Source: Pleurodeles waltl
Lineage: Eukaryota > Chordata > Amphibia > Caudata > Salamandridae
Direction: 5' to 3'
Assembly (NCBI RefSeq): GCF_031143425.1
Contig: NC_090445.1
Span: 1,579,734,049-1,579,798,048, forward strand
Length of the DNA stretch: 64,000 bases
In this document: positions 30,349-43,614 of the stretch, in pieces
How the letters are laid out: each line of letters starts with the position of its first letter
Numbering within the stretch: position 1 is the first letter of the stretch
Notes under the pieces: model-generated
Told to the model about the DNA's origin: nothing
Database searches by the model: none
The model's input: the letters and a program-made list of their open reading frames with translations, nothing else
Program-made: the position numbers and the translations under genes

Positions 30349-32329
30349 GTCTTTTACCTATGTGCTTTGGTTTGGAGGGTAGTGGATGTATGCCAGGTGC
30401 CACAGCATCCCTCCCAGGCCTGTCGCTGCAGGTGCGAGGACACAACAAGGCCTCCACCTTGGGACTGTTTTGGGCTCATTCCTACAGACTGGATGTGCTA
30501 CCCTAGAGATGCAAACCTTTCTAGTGTGTTTACCTAAACATTTATAGCACCAAACAAGCCACAAAGAAGCACCTTCATGGCATTTAACCCAGGAGAATGA
30601 GGGGATCAAAAGAGGAGCTAAGAAAAGGGGGCACCCATATATTTCTGTGTGTTAAACTTTTAAATTAATTATTTATTTACATTGGCAATCCCAGCCTAAC
30701 TTTTAAAAACATTGATTGGGTATACAAAGAGAATAACAGGAGAGGCAGCTTAACTGAACAGGAGGCTTCAAATGTGTGCAGACTGGTGAAACAATGCTTC
30801 AGTGGTAGATGGGCCATCAGGATAGGTTCCAGAGGTATGGCGTGTGACCTTGTGTCAGTGTTTTAATTTGAAATACAGAAGGGCTGGTAGTCTGTATTCA
30901 TTTAAAGCACTGCCTTGGGTTAGTAGTCTTATGACAGCCTTCACTCAAGACTGGACTCTGTAGAACAGATACACGTACCTGAATCTCCTGGACCCTGACG
31001 GTGTTTTTCCGGTGCTTTTCCGGTGCATAAATTTGCGCACTAGCTGATGGTTTTGAAGCCAGAATTATCTATGTTGGGTTGGGTACTGGGTTGCCATCTG
31101 GACTACTCAGAGTAGAGGGGAAAGCCTAGGTTTGAATGGTAGTGTTTTTTTCACCTAGACTAATGGTGCCCAGTGAGGTTCCTACAGGGCTGTTTTATTG
31201 GCATTTGTTTGGGCTATGAAAGGGTTTAAATATATGTTATTTTGGAAATCCAGAGTAGGTCCAGAACCATGTCAGAGTTTTTGATACCTGCATAAGATAA
31301 ATTACATAAAAAACAATTTATATGGAACTTATTTACACAGTGGTTACCCTGCGAGCCTGGCATGGATACTCCCTATTTGTTGATTTTCCATGTACTTGGT
31401 AACCACAGCAATCAGAAATAATGCATAGAGTTTACATCAAATGACGCATGGGAACTTACTGGAGTGGTTACATGAAGTCTGGGGTTGGAAGAGTAGAGAG
31501 CAGGTTAAACATTACTGAACTGTGACAGACGATGCATGGATCATTATACACAGGAGTCCAGAGGGAGATGGGGAAGAAATCTGCGCCTGTGAGGGTATTC
31601 GAAGTGGTGCCTCTTTAAACAGAATGCAGCGCTATTTGAGCGCTGTATTAGACAGCGCTTCCGAAAGTAGCATCTTCAAGGTCGCAGTAGTTGTGAGGGG
31701 GCTGTCATCAAAGCCATGACACCAGTGAATTCTGAGAGGAAGAAGTGATGGAGTTTGCTTCACTTTTGTGCTCTATGATACGCTGCTGCTCTCACTGTGG
31801 CACCCTTGTGTTAGCTTCTTTGCGCTTCAGGGTTAGGAAAATGGCTGCCTCTACTAACTGAACTCTATTTGAAGATGACCAACTTACATCTAAAAGCTAG
31901 ATGTATTTTGATATCAAGATTGAGACCGTGAAGTGCTTAAGTCTGGAGTCATGACTCTTTTTCCACTATTTTGGAGACAACACCTTTTGCCATCTTCTTG
32001 CCTAATATTAACCTATGTGCTTGGAGGATATCTAGAGCATGTGCTATCACCTAGTGTTAAGCTCTACTTAAGTCAGTTGGTTAAGGCACCCACTGCGGAG
32101 GTCTTGACAGAACAAGACTATCACAGATTACAATCCTAATATAGCCTTTTCACCTCTTCGTCTTTACAAGGTTGATGCAAATGAATTATAGCGATTTTGT
32201 AAAGAAAGGCACCTGCTTTGCAGTGCTATGAAATGGCAGAACCTGTATTACCAAGTGCTATCTAAAAAAACCCGAGTTATTCCCAGACTGCCCCAACACG
32301 TACCATACAAAGAACCCTAGGGGAGAGGA
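30349..32329. other. No gene recognised
   Basis: Unique-looking sequence. A short local duplication, CGGTGTTTTTCCGGTGCTTT near 31000, is the only structure noted. Short open frames (for example 31522-31719) show no domain. Confidence 0.4.
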
Positions 32330-32560
32330 TGTGGCATAAGGGCCAGAGATGCTGACTTTGGAGCTGGGGAACACGGTTAGAGCCTTGGCGCCGGCTCAAC
32401 ATCCTGTGATTCTGGGCAAATCACTTAATCTACCATTGCTACCAAAAATTAATGCATGTGCTCTTGTGTAATGTAACAGGTGCTCATGTAAAGCGCTGTA
32501 ATTCCTTTATATCGAGTTCGCTCTAAATAAAACAGCAAATAAATACATATAGCACTCCAA
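32330..32560 (+). mobile_element. SINE-like element (tRNA-type head, L2/CR1-type tail)
   Basis: The head has GGTTAGAGCC near 32373, two or three changes from a pol III B box (GGTTCGANNCC). The middle reads TTCTGGGCAAATCACTTAATCTAC, close to the 'GGGCAAGTCACTTA' landmark common to SINEs whose tails derive from L2/CR1-type LINEs. It ends in GCGCTGTAATTCC...AAATAAATACATA. No exact target duplication was found. Confidence 0.5.
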
Positions 32561-34998
32561 TACCTTCAGGTCAAGTTCACGCTACATAAAACTACAAAAC
32601 AAAAAAGACCCCACAGACATCACGAAGAAACAACAAGCTGCCCGAAAACAAGGAAGAGGAAGAAACAACATACCGGCATGAGCGCGAAGAAGCGAGGCAA
32701 AAGAAATCAAGCGTGTATGATGCAAGAGGCCACGGTGGCACAGGAGTTAACAAGCAACCGTGTGAGGAGGGTGATTGGGTGGCAGGACAAGCAAGAATAC
32801 GGCGTGGGGGGAGTGCTATTTAAGCAATATGGATGGAGCAATAGGGTGCATGTACAGTGTCCCCAAGCTCAGCATTGTAAGCACATTAATTCAGAGGGGC
32901 AGGAAACCAAGAAAAGAAAGTCCCCCAAAGAACAGATAAACATAACAAAGTGCAGTAGTTAGTCCCTGCTCCCAAAGAGAATTAGGAGGGACAAAGATAC
33001 ATGACTGACCATTAGCAAGCAAGGATTTTTGAATGATACTGAAACAAACAAATGAAATGGCTTTAAGCCCACAGAAGTAAGTATACTAAAAGTATCCAAA
33101 AGGCCATACGCTTACTCTTGATCTAAAAAGCACATGTAGTGCCAGGCCAGCACCAATGAAAGGCTTTTTCGACTTCATCAGAGTCTCCCACCTGTCAGGC
33201 CAAGACTTTCAAAAGGCTTTTAGGGCTGGGACAGAGTCAGAATAATGTCTGCAAGGTTTTATGATTGTATCAGTCTGTCTCACATCAGCCCATGGTATCT
33301 GAAATTCCTGTCTGGCTGGGACAGAGTTTGATGTAAACACCTACATCAAATTAAGTACTCACTGGTTGTGAGCCTCAACTTTGGTTCTACTGTGGATATT
33401 TTTTGAGATGGTTGGTATCCCATTCCTTTCAGAGTTTTGAAACTAATCCTTGCAAGTGAGGATTCTACAAAATATCTCAATGCGATATGGAAGGAGCACT
33501 GGAGGATAAAAAACATTGAGTTCTTGGGTGCACCCAAAGGGATAAAGGAAGTGATATGTATGGACTGCCATAGGTTGGAATGACGACCAGTGAGAAAAGG
33601 GGTGGCAGACAAGTTTCTGCATGCATTCTTTTATGTGTGTCTGTGTGTGTGTATGCACGCATGCGCATGCTCATGAGTGACGATCTTGTTAATATTGCAC
33701 TTTACCTTTAGTTAGGAAATCTTTTATTTTTCACAATGATAAATATAGAAGTCTGTTTATCGCAGATCACTGTTTCACTATATTGTGTAAATTTTTGATC
33801 GTCATAAATTCCTTGCAGCTGCATCTTAATAAGAATGTTTGCTACGTACAAATTTAGATGTAAATATGAATTACCCAAGTCAGTATTATTGTATAAACTA
33901 TATTAAAATTACAGTTATATTGGGAATTATAACTTTAATTTTAATATAACATTCAATAAAATATTATTACTGATAAGAAAAACAAAAAAATGTTCTCCCT
34001 CAAGTCAACGTTCTATTGATATGCAAAATGTTTTAACAAGAAAAGAAGGAAAAACCAATTGTCTTTCCTGAAGTGGCTGCTAATGTGCCACCTCTTGTTT
34101 GATCAAATTCCGTGTGTTCCAAAAACAGCTTCTCAATGGGATGCACATGAAAGGTGCTCTGACAAACACCCCTCATGGCTCCACTTCCTCAAACGATTCT
34201 GCCCTCAATAGGATCAAATGATTACAAATTCTGCCCTATTGAAAGATACTTTCTCAGAAGTCTTCCTCTTAAAATTAAATCACCAGCCACAGTTCTATGA
34301 ACTGTGACTGTTGTGTTTTCAATGTTTGGAATTTGAAAGGTTGACAACCTCATGGTCTTGACTATCTCTGATGGTACCCTAGACTTTGGGAGTGTCTTGC
34401 AAGAAGTCATACTGACTTCAAGTACATGTTGCTAAAAGCCATTATCAATATTATAACACAAAGGAAAGATAGCTACTAACCCATTCCAGTAGCAGCAATA
34501 TTTGTTTTCTTCACAGTCAGCCTCAATAGACTCATAGTGAGTAATGGCCTATCACTCACCGACAGCCTCAGTGCAGATATAAGTGGAGCCACCGTCATTA
34601 GAAACAACTGGATGATTAATCTGATTACTCATTTAAAGCCTTCGTACTTCATTGTCTGATGAATGTATGTAGTATGTGAAGGCAGGCCCTCAGGGATGGT
34701 GGTGCACCTCTGTGTCGAGCATTAGTTTCCTTCATGACTGTGTTTGATCAAATAAATCAAGCCCAGAAAGCAAACAAATTGTCTCCGTGGGGTACTCCGT
34801 ACCAGTGGTTTACATATTGAGCACATTGTATAATAACATGTAGGATCAGTTTAAATTATCTGGATAGTATGATGCTGTCAAAAACAATTTGTAATGCTTC
34901 AGGCACATGAAATGGATGCACCCTTGCTCCCCTCCAATTAAATATTGATATAATTGTGTTTCTGAGGGAGGAGGAGGTGAGGGTCGCTTTTCCAAAGG
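32561..34998. other. No gene recognised; short (TG)n at about 33626-33655
   Basis: A 94-codon plus frame at 32678-32962, Lys/Gln/Arg-rich, has no recognisable domain and I do not call it. A TGTGTG/GCATGC tract lies near 33626-33670. From about 33680 to 34020 the sequence is strongly A+T-rich. Confidence 0.35.
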
Positions 34999-35240
34999 AT
35001 GGGGACTGTAATAGTTCCAACCCTGTGCTTTGCAGATGACCTGTTGCAACTTGAGTACCAACGTTTGGATCATCCGGAGGGCTATGCTGACTGGAATGAA
35101 CTCTCAGTTAAATTATGTTTTTCGGGCACATGTACATGCACATGTACACATAGCTGGCACTTAGGAGGAAACAAATTATAATTCTAGACCAGCTATTACT
35201 ATCTAGAGGTTTTTCGTGGCTTGGAACCCTTGGTTTGCCT
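34999..35240 (+). pseudogene. Small relic of a LINE-type reverse transcriptase
   Basis: A plus frame contains VPTLCFADDLLQLEY, the catalytic F/YADD box of LINE reverse transcriptases in a natural context. About 120 bases downstream follow WHLGGNKL and SYYYLEVF-like segments in neighbouring frames, where the family has W.I.G..L followed by YKYLGV. Only about 240 bases survive and stops interrupt it. The order of two independent motifs is the main support. Confidence 0.4.
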
Positions 35241-36110
35241 GATTTAATAGGTATTATGGCTGCCACTCAATCTGATCCTATAATGAGGCATATGTTGCAA
35301 AGGTCCTTTCAGTCTTGACTATTAGTCCTGATTAACTTCACTGGGGTAATATTGTTGTAAAATACATTTAGTACACAAAGTGTATGTTAGGCACACTTTT
35401 CTGTCAAAGATATTGCAGTACCATACCTCTAGGTTAATTTTTCTCCTAATGAAGTATGTGTTCCCCTTCACTTTTCATAAAGCTCTAGATGTTGAAGTAA
35501 CATACAGTGGATTGTCTTGTGCACTTTTCTGGCTATCTTTTTTATTTTTTTCACAAGTCTTCTTAAGTGTATTTTAACGTACGCGTGTATTGTGTTTTAA
35601 ACATAAAATATGTTTGTGATTGGTATCTTATAAGCGTGTCTACATTTATGTGCTTGTTTTGTATTTGATGTGTACATAGCTCCTATTTATGATTTCAGTG
35701 TTGTATGTCTGTGTTTTATTATTTCTGATTTGTGTATGATAAATGTCTATGTGTCTGGCATGGTTATGTGTTTTGCCCTGCGCCTGACGTGTACCTATGT
35801 ATAAGAGAGAAATATAATTCTTCCCTCTCACAAACGATGTGAGTGTAGAGGTTCGTTAAAGCCTCTATCAGCCAGAAGCACACACAAGCTTGCTTTTATG
35901 TCGCACTCAACCGGGTAATCGGTAACTTTTTTTTAAAGATACTAAGCAGTTACATTTTTGTAAATCGGGCGAATTAACATATAGCTTCTATAGCAACCCC
36001 TTCAGCGGGGTCACAGGCAATGAGTGACTTGGCTTTCTCTGTGTCATGTGGAGTCTTGTATCGCTGGTGTGGTGGGGCCACCCGAGCACCGGACCTGAGA
36101 CTGAGCACCT
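35241..36110. other. No gene recognised
   Basis: A+T-rich sequence with TGTGT-rich pieces (35600-35760). The stretch 35860-36110 may belong to one older unit that the MITE at 36112 interrupts, because related-looking G+C-neutral sequence resumes at 37019. I cannot name it. Confidence 0.3.
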
Positions 36111-36111
36111 A

Positions 36112-37017
36112 GGCCCATATTTATACTTTTTGACGCAAAACTGCGCTAACGCAGTTTTGCGTCAAATAAATTAGCGCCGGCTAACGCCATTCTGAAGCGG
36201 CATGCGGGCGCCGTATTTATTGAATGACGTTAGCCGGCGTTAGCCAGCGGCGCCATCTGGTGTGCGTTAAAAAAAACGACGTACACCAGGCAGCGCGCGT
36301 AGGGGGATATGGGGCTTGGGCGTCAAGAAATGGGGCAAGTCAGGTTTTCGCCTCAACCCGATTTGCGCCATTTTTTTTTTTCACTCCCAACCCCCATCGA
36401 AATGACTCCTGTCTTAGCGAAGACAGGAGTCATGCCCCCTTGCCCAATGGCCATGCCTAGGGGACTTCTGTCCCCTGGGCATTGGGCATAGTGGCATGTA
36501 GGGGGGCACAAATCAGGCCCCCCTATGCCACACATTTTTTTTTTTTTTAAACTTACCAGAACTTACCTTAATGTCCCTGGGATGGGTCCCTCCAGCCTTG
36601 GGTGTGCTCCTGGGGTGGGCAAGGGTGACAGGGGGGGTCCCTGGGGGCATGGGAGGGCACCTCTGGGCTCCTTCAGAGCCCACAGGTCCCTTAACGCCTG
36701 CCTTTTGCAGGCGCTAAAAAACGGCGCAAAAGAGGCGGTACGTATTTTTTTTTGACCCGCCCACTCCAGGGCGTGAATTTTGCCCGGGAGTATAAATCCG
36801 AGGCACATGCATCGGAGTCGATTTTTTAGACGGGAACGCCTACCTTGCATATAATTAACGCAGAGTAGGTGTCCACGCAAAAAAATGACGCTAACTCCAT
36901 GGACTTTGGCGCTAGACGCGTCTAACGCCAAAGTATAAATATGGAGTTAGTTTTGCGTCGGAATTGCGTCTAAAAAAACGACGCATTTCCGGCGCAAACG
37001 GAGTATAAATATGCCCC
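36112..37017. mobile_element. MITE of the GGCCCATATTTAT-terminus family, copy 2 (about 0.9 kb)
   Basis: Left end GGCCCATATTTATAC and right end GTATAAATATGCCCCC are inverted repeats. Both continue into GACGCAAAA/TTTTGCGTC and many CGC-rich inverted pieces (for example GACGCAAAACTGCG/CGCAGTTTTGCGTC at 36132-36162). Internal palindromes include GACTCCTGTC...GACAGGAGTC (36404-36430). No transposase. Homopolymer T/A runs near 36369 and 36534. I could not find a convincing target duplication. Confidence 0.7.
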
Positions 37018-37018
37018 C

Positions 37019-39409
37019 AAGTACTCCATTTTAGCGCTAGATTACAGTGAACCGAATCAGAGCAGTCCGAATCCTACTCAGGGATGTGGGGCATGACAGA
37101 GCAGAGTTCAATAGAGTGTACAATAACAAGCAATGAACAATTCATAAATCAATGCCTAGCTAGTGTTTTTTATCCTAAAAGGAAAAGTGGTTCAATAAAC
37201 ACACACAACTAAATGTTACAGTCAAAAATATAATTACACATGGAAACAATAAACATTGTAAAATAGGCTTTTACGATACAGTAGAGAAAGCCTATTGCTT
37301 TAGCAACAGTCTTTGAAAATATGCAGACCCTGCTGTCTGTATTACTTATAGACTTTTCACGAGCTAAGGACCCTGATTTTGTTTTACCAAGAGTATTCAA
37401 TATCTATCTTCCCTTACCAGTTACATTTGCACATGGCTTTCCTGTGTCCAAAGTCTGCAGTGTGCAAAACCTCCTGTCTAATAGGTATGGCGCAGTCTTT
37501 TAAGAAAGTGTAAGGAACAGTTACCTCTCTCTGACTATGTGACTAAAGCAGTCAGCTCTCAGGGGCCCCTTTAACTTGTAGGATGTGTTTTCTCTGTTTG
37601 CACTAAATGCGCTGCCCTGAGGGCAGACGCAAACTTGCCCTGCCCTGAGGGCAGTGCATTCAAGTGAAATAGGGAGCAGCTGCTTCAAAGCCGCTCCATG
37701 CTTCTCCGTGAAGGTGGCAAACCGCCTCCACTTTGAAAAGGAATTATTAGAGATCCCCTTGCAGGTGGGTGCAGTGAGTGACTACCCACACCTGCAAAAG
37801 GATGTCTGGGGAGCTCAAGTGCGCTGCCTTAATGGGGCACACTGACTGTGAGCTGTCTAAATGTGTTGCACTGTGAGTGAGCCTCCTATCAGTCGTATCT
37901 ATATACAGAGTGGGTGCAGAGGCAAAGGTTTCCCTTATTTGCATGTGGTCACCCCACCATGAAAATGAGGGCATGCTTTCTCATGACAGCACTAACGCAT
38001 CTGTGCCAGTGCAATCAGACTAACTGAAGGGGACACACAAGCTTCTACGACCCCTTCCTTAATGCCTTTGTGCCTCAAGGTGCACAAAGTGGGAGCACTT
38101 GCCATTTGCACCCCTAGGGCACAACGTATAATACAACCCCTGAAGTGGACATGTGCACAGGGAAAATGCACCTTGGACCCTATAGTGGATCAGGTGTGGT
38201 CCTAATGAAATGGGGTCTGCAGGTTTTGTCTGTGACATGTCTCAAGAAATGACCCACTGTATGTTAAAAAGCCATGCAAGATACCAGTAGGAGACTAGTT
38301 TCATCTGCAAACTTGTTTCTGTGAGATATTCCCTATACAAACTAGTCTTCCATGGGTAAAAGTTACTCTAAATGACGACGAGAAATTGAATACTAACACA
38401 AAACTTGGGAGTTTTGCAAACGTGGGGGCACACAAGGACTCATTCTAATCAGAGTCTCAAACTGTAATATCATGATTACATGAGACTTGCAGACTGAATT
38501 CGGAAAAGCCTCACATAATTCTCCCCTTGTTCAAACCTAGGCCATAACAGAGTAATTTTGAGGTCCAGTTATTGACCACAGGAAAAAATATGGTAAGGTC
38601 AGTGTCAGAGGGTGTTCACCAGAGAGCTCCTAGCCGAGTGAGCCTTCTCCCTAGGCCATATGCAATGCTGATAATACTTGGTTTATTTGTAACTTCTGCT
38701 CTGCTCCTCCCATTACCTAACCGCACCTCCTTCACATGGATGTCATTTAAGGGTCTCCAGGGGTCGCAGGTGTGACCCCTGGCTTGCCCCTTGCTACCCC
38801 TCACACTGCCTTTGCGACCTCTGGCCTCAAAGATGGCAAATTCAATACCAGGAACACAGTTGCAGCTCGTCCTTATGGACGTCATTTGGGGTTCCACTAT
38901 TAGTGTAATATAAATTGAGTATAACTAGCTGGAACATGTCCTTCCATGACAGCTGAGGTAAGCAAGACATGCTTTTAAATATATGTTGTGTGCATGCTTG
39001 CCGGTGAGAGTGTATTTATGAGAGAGAGTGTGTAATGTGAATTTGTGTGTATGTGTGTATGAGTGAAAGTGGAGGTGAAAGGGCATATGACATCACTTCC
39101 GCTACCCATAGAATTTATGAGAATTTATGTCCATGCTCCTTCAAAGACGATTTGGCAGCTTCCTTAAAGATAGATCCAGACACCAGATCCAGCAGCTTTC
39201 AGGCTCAGACAGTACATCCAGCAGGTTTTAGTTCCAAACACCCCATCCAGAAGGTTTCAGGACCTGCTGAATATAAGTTTCCTAATTGAAGATAACTGGC
39301 AATCAAGTATCCCAGTCATGGAGGGCGAAAGTCATCTCACTAAGAAAAACAAAAAATGTTGAGTGAATTGCATGAATTAATCTGAAAAGCCAGTAATTAC
39401 CGGATATTA
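37019..39409. other. Decayed repeat sequence, no gene; two copies of a 15-base palindrome
   Basis: CTGCCCTGAGGGCAG occurs twice (near 37610 and 37639), each a near-perfect palindrome. The surrounding 37560-38180, with phrases such as GTGCCTCAAGGTGCACAAAG (itself palindromic), looks like an old non-autonomous DNA element. No coding sequence is recognisable. Confidence 0.35.
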
Positions 39410-39872
39410 ATTCCAGTCTATTGTGTTTTTGCCTGTGTGCCCAAGATGCTAATTCAAACAAAGAATAGCAATAAGCAAAATTTGCAAATCAGACTTTGCC
39501 TTACTCCAATAAGACCAGTTGAAGCAGAAAAAATAGGCCAAGCCCGTTCTAGATGAGAAAATAAGTAATTTCGGACCAGATTTGGCCTTTTTGGGCAAAC
39601 TCAAGAGGTGTAGGAAAAGTCCAATTGCACAGTAAACACCAAACCACCACCTTGGAATACCAATTACGTGTAGGGTGCCTCAGTTAGAAAATTAAAATAG
39701 TGATGAGTAGAATGCGTATATTATTCTCAGTGATAGCAGTTAATCAAGGCCATATTCCACTCCGTTGTGTTTTGCCACAGACCAGCGATATGCAAATGAG
39801 AGTTGGGCCTGCTCCAATTTTGAACAATCCAGCCTAAACTGCCAGGCTAGGCCCCGTCTTTATAGGAGAACA
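39410..39872. repeat. Diverged satellite-2-like tandem pair
   Basis: TTGTGTTTTTGCC...TTTGCAAATCAGACTTTGCC (about 39420-39505) and TTGTGTTTTGCC...ATATGCAAATGAG...TCCAGCCTAAACTGCCAGGC (about 39768-39855) align with each other about 349 bases apart. They also align with the octamer region of the monomers at 11606-12204. Downstream of the first copy, TTTCGG occurs at the ribozyme position (about 39570), but the CTGATGA box is not present. This is an older branch lacking a recognisable hammerhead. Confidence 0.5.
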
Positions 39873-42687
39873 AGTAACCACTCATTGGTTTACTCTTTTT
39901 TAGACCTCTTACTCACAGAGGTGATATAACTGTCCTGCTAGGCAGTCATGCTGCCATTGTTTTTCCCTGCTAGACTTCACCATACCGAGCATGGTGGATT
40001 CAACCAAGGAACATAAACATTATTCCTGGTGCACAGAGAGTAAATCTCATGCATGTCAGGGCCTTTGGATGGTGGAGGGGGTCCCTATGTCTGTAAGACT
40101 ATTGTTTCAATACACGCTTTCAGACTCAACCAAAAACCTGACAGTTTGGAATACATTATCCAGTTTTCTTCCTGATACAGCTTGACGTGGTGACTGGAGC
40201 TGTACAGGTCCTCCACTTGACAATCAAAGGTGCCGAGGTAAGACGGTGGATTTTACGTTTGGAACTTAGTTGGAGCATGGCCTGGTGCTCAGCTTAGATA
40301 AGATCAGATAGTCTTACACAACTCAGTTTTTAAATGTGAGTTTGTACTTGCTGATAATAGAAACAATATTCTTCATCATTTTAATTATGAATAGGTCTTC
40401 TGAGAAAGAAACGATGCAGTGAAATGGTGGGCCAGGAGTGGGGGTTCATGAACCTTCTGAAAGTTTCAAGAGGGTGTAACTAGACGTGTTCCAATTGGAG
40501 GGGAGCAGTGGACAGGTGAAAGTACTGCCAGCACCGTCCTTGTTAGATGGGAGGAAAGAGCTGTCAGAGCCTTGCTTTCTGCCTTTTCCTGTTTCCCTTC
40601 ACCAATGGATGGGCGGTGGTGGAATTTAGCAGGTTAGCTAAGTGATTATTCAGTAGTGAGTGAGGGTGTAGCAATGTAAATGGAAGCAGAGGAATTAATG
40701 CTGAATAAGTCCCCTAGCTAGGGTGACTGCTACTCATGTTATGTACCAGGAATATGACAGAAGCACAAGCATGTTTATAGAGAGCTGGGTAAAGTGAACT
40801 AATATTGATAAAAATGTCCTTTCTGTACCAAAGTAATTGGATGTGGAATGCTTAAATAACCTTAAGAAAAGACTGGAAGACCATGTAAATGAAACCACCC
40901 CACAAAAAAGGTTGCCTTCCTGAAATGGTCTGAGGGAGCTGTGAGACGCCTCCAAGAATCTTAGGATTAGGGGTCTTCAAGACTCCCATGAGAAATTGAG
41001 ATACCAAGTTAGTAAAATTTAGTACAGAATACACATTGTTCCCACATTGCAGTGTCTTGTCTATACCTTTCTGCCCAACTCACTAATGATGAACTAGAGA
41101 AAATTGAAAAGAAGGAGTACGATTTACTAGATATTCTGAGCTTCATATTTTCACTGAGACCTGCAGCAAGCACACCATTGGTTGCAATGGGAAATGGTGC
41201 AGTACCAGAAGATGGGAATGTACAGGGTGCAGGCATGGGCTGTACAACTAGAAGAGAGCCAGAAAGTGCAGAAGGCGCAATATGCAGTGCACGATTGATA
41301 GAACTGTAGGAGGGGCTGCAAGATTCAGATGAAAGGGCAGAGAAGGACCAAGTAAGCAGAGTTCACAAGGATGCAGAAAAGTAGGCTTGTGCCTAAAGCA
41401 GAGAAAGAGAGAACTTTGTTTACCTGGTAAATCCTCATGCTTCAATTGTGGTCAGAACATCAGAAACAAAAGTGCTGGGATCTACTCTTGGTCTCTCTTG
41501 ATCAGTCTGAACAACTTGATTTCCCCCTTTCAAACAGGTACTTTTCATTTTAGGAAAGCCTAATGGGAGTCTACTGCATTCTATACACCTTGATCCCTGT
41601 AGGGTTCCACCGGGTCTCTATTATACATTGTTGCCAAACTCCCACCCGAGCACTGGGCACGGTTCGAGGGGATAAATAAAGATTGGAGTGGTCTCTCAAG
41701 GCCACCTCAATCAGCCGAACAGTACCTGTGTGTGCATGGTTGTTTCATAGCGCCACAGCTGGGCCTCTGCAAGTCTGCCCATGACAGACATTGACATGAC
41801 ATTGGCAATGAGGACAATGGCAGCCAATGCCTGATGTGTCTACTGACCAGCGTCCATGTCCCAGGAAGCGGCCTGCATTATATGTAGAGGAGAAAGAGGT
41901 ACGTTGCACGCACCTGACACTTCAAGCCAGTGTCCTCAGCCCAGCAGGCCATGTCATCTTGTGGGTGTGAAGGAGGAGCCCTGCACAGGATCACAGATGC
42001 TGTACTGCTAGCAGTGGGGTCTGAAGCTTCCTGGAGGCACGATGAGCCTCCGACAACCCACCTGGTGGCCTGAGGCCATGGTGGTCGCTTCCTGCATCAC
42101 ATGCGCAGCCCACATTTGGGAAGCCTAGCGCTACATCAGAGTGAAGTGGCAGCACCACCTAGCAGCAAATGAGGGCACCCTGCTTTTTGTCAGGCCTGGT
42201 AGTATCCCTGTGAGAGGCAGTGAGGAGCATCGGAGAGAGCATCTCATGTAGAAGCAGAAGCCGGAATAAATGTGATCAGGCTAAATTTGAAAATAAACCT
42301 GAAATAACCCATACCAAAAAAAGAAAAACAATAAAGGACACTTGATAAAGACAGTGAAAGAGTGATAGCCAACTGTGGGGGCTGCACATAAAGCATGTGG
42401 AATGACTGAAAATTGCACGATCTACAGATGGTACTGAATGGTATTTGTGGCAGGCACACATAAAATAGGATTGTGAGTACTGTGTTTTGCAGGAAGACCC
42501 TTTAAAACAGCTTATATTGGGACCAAGAGCAAACCCCTGTTCTGCATCAGAAGAAAAGGGCCAGGCCACCACACGACATTCATCCCCAACGGTACTCACA
42601 AGAAAGACTCAGGGGTCAAGCATGATGTCCCAACAGAAGCAGAACCCTGCCCCAACTGTCCCTGTGCACTGCGCCCACTCCTCATTC
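39873..42687. other. No gene recognised; may include the 5' flank of the gypsy relic
   Basis: The plus frame 41052-41309 (85 codons, with DELEKIEKKEYDLLDILSF) has a plausible helical composition but no family I recognise. The stretch 41700-42680 upstream of gag could include the LTR and leader of the gypsy relic, but no LTR ends were found. Confidence 0.3.
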
Positions 42688-43270
42688 ATGGCAATGCCTG
42701 CATTCAACAATCTTTCAACTCTCCCACGGCTCCCCCATGCTGGGTGCACATGGATCGCGCCACACACAAAACGGATGTAGCAGTGAAGAGGTCACTGATG
42801 CTCCACTTTGGGGGTGCAGAACTTTATGACCTGTTTGAACACCTCTCTTACACAGGTGTTCAGTGATGACTTTGATACTGTGGGGACAGCACTGAACTAC
42901 CATTTTGATGCCCTACTCAACCCTGACTATGAGAGGTTTAAGCTGAGACAAGCCTGGCAAGCAGAGGATGAGTCAGTGGATGTATTTTCTGCATGACTCA
43001 GAAACCTGGCAAGCACCTGCACTGACAATAATCAGCCAGATAAGGTCAGGGCCCAGCTGATTTAAGTCTTCTGGTTGGGCACCCTACAGAAGCTCCTGCT
43101 GCATCAGCCGGGTATCTCACTGGACAGTATATTGATCTTGACACTGTCACATGAACTGTTGGATAGTCGAGCTGATGATATAGGGGCAGTGTTGGCGAGA
43201 GGAGCAGCCTCAGCAGCATCAACCCGGGTTGTGAAGATGAAGGAAGAGCAGGTGAATGCTATTCAGAGAT
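42688..43270 (+). pseudogene. Decayed gag gene of a Ty3/gypsy retrotransposon
   Basis: Across several frames the typical gag order is visible: a start MAMPAFNNL, then LMLHFGGAELYDLFEHL (about 42796), ALNYHFDALLNPDYERFKLR (about 42892) and the helix VDVFSA...LRNLA (about 42977). These correspond to the capsid-like part of Ty3/gypsy Gag, which packages the element RNA in the cytoplasm. At least three stop codons or frameshifts interrupt it, so it is not functional. Confidence 0.7.
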
Positions 43271-43369
43271 GACCTGTTCGGCTCCGGGCTGCAAACATGC
43301 CCAAAAACACAGAAAAAGGGGTGCAGCAAATATGGTCCTATATATAGCATGTCAAATGTGTGCCCCGCA

Positions 43370-43430
43370 CCAGGTAAAGCATGTTCCAGATACAGGTGCA
43401 TGAACTACTTTGCCACAGTGTGTAGGAGCA
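43370..43430 (+). pseudogene. Remnant of the gag zinc knuckle
   Basis: CSRYRCMNYFATVCRSS resembles a C..C....H....C nucleocapsid knuckle with altered spacing and with Y/F where the histidine is expected. It stands where the knuckle should be, between Gag and the protease remnant. Confidence 0.5.
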
Positions 43431-43614
43431 GTGAGCACAATGTGAGTGCAGGATACAGGGGAAAGTCGAAAGCTCCCTACAACAACTATTGCTAGAGGCG
43501 GAAGAGGCTGGGGACCCAGCAAAAGCACCCAGCCCGATGGAATACCCTGATAATGACAATGATAAAGAAGTATTCACCATCTCCTTTGCTGGTAGGAAGG
43601 CAACCATAAGTGCC

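Noticed and set aside
32678..32962. 94-codon basic/Gln-rich open frame as a possible host gene
   Set aside because: No domain, no splice context, and repeat-like surroundings.
35820..35900. tRNA-like text around GAGGTTCGTTAAAGCCTC
   Set aside because: A short hairpin is present, but no acceptor stem, A box or B box at correct spacing could be found.
39560..39610. Hammerhead ribozyme in the diverged satellite copy
   Set aside because: GAAA-equivalent text is present, but CTGATGA and the stem II pairing are not.
41052..41309. 85-codon frame with a Glu/Lys-rich helix
   Set aside because: Composition is plausible, but nothing identifies a family and no splice or start context supports it.
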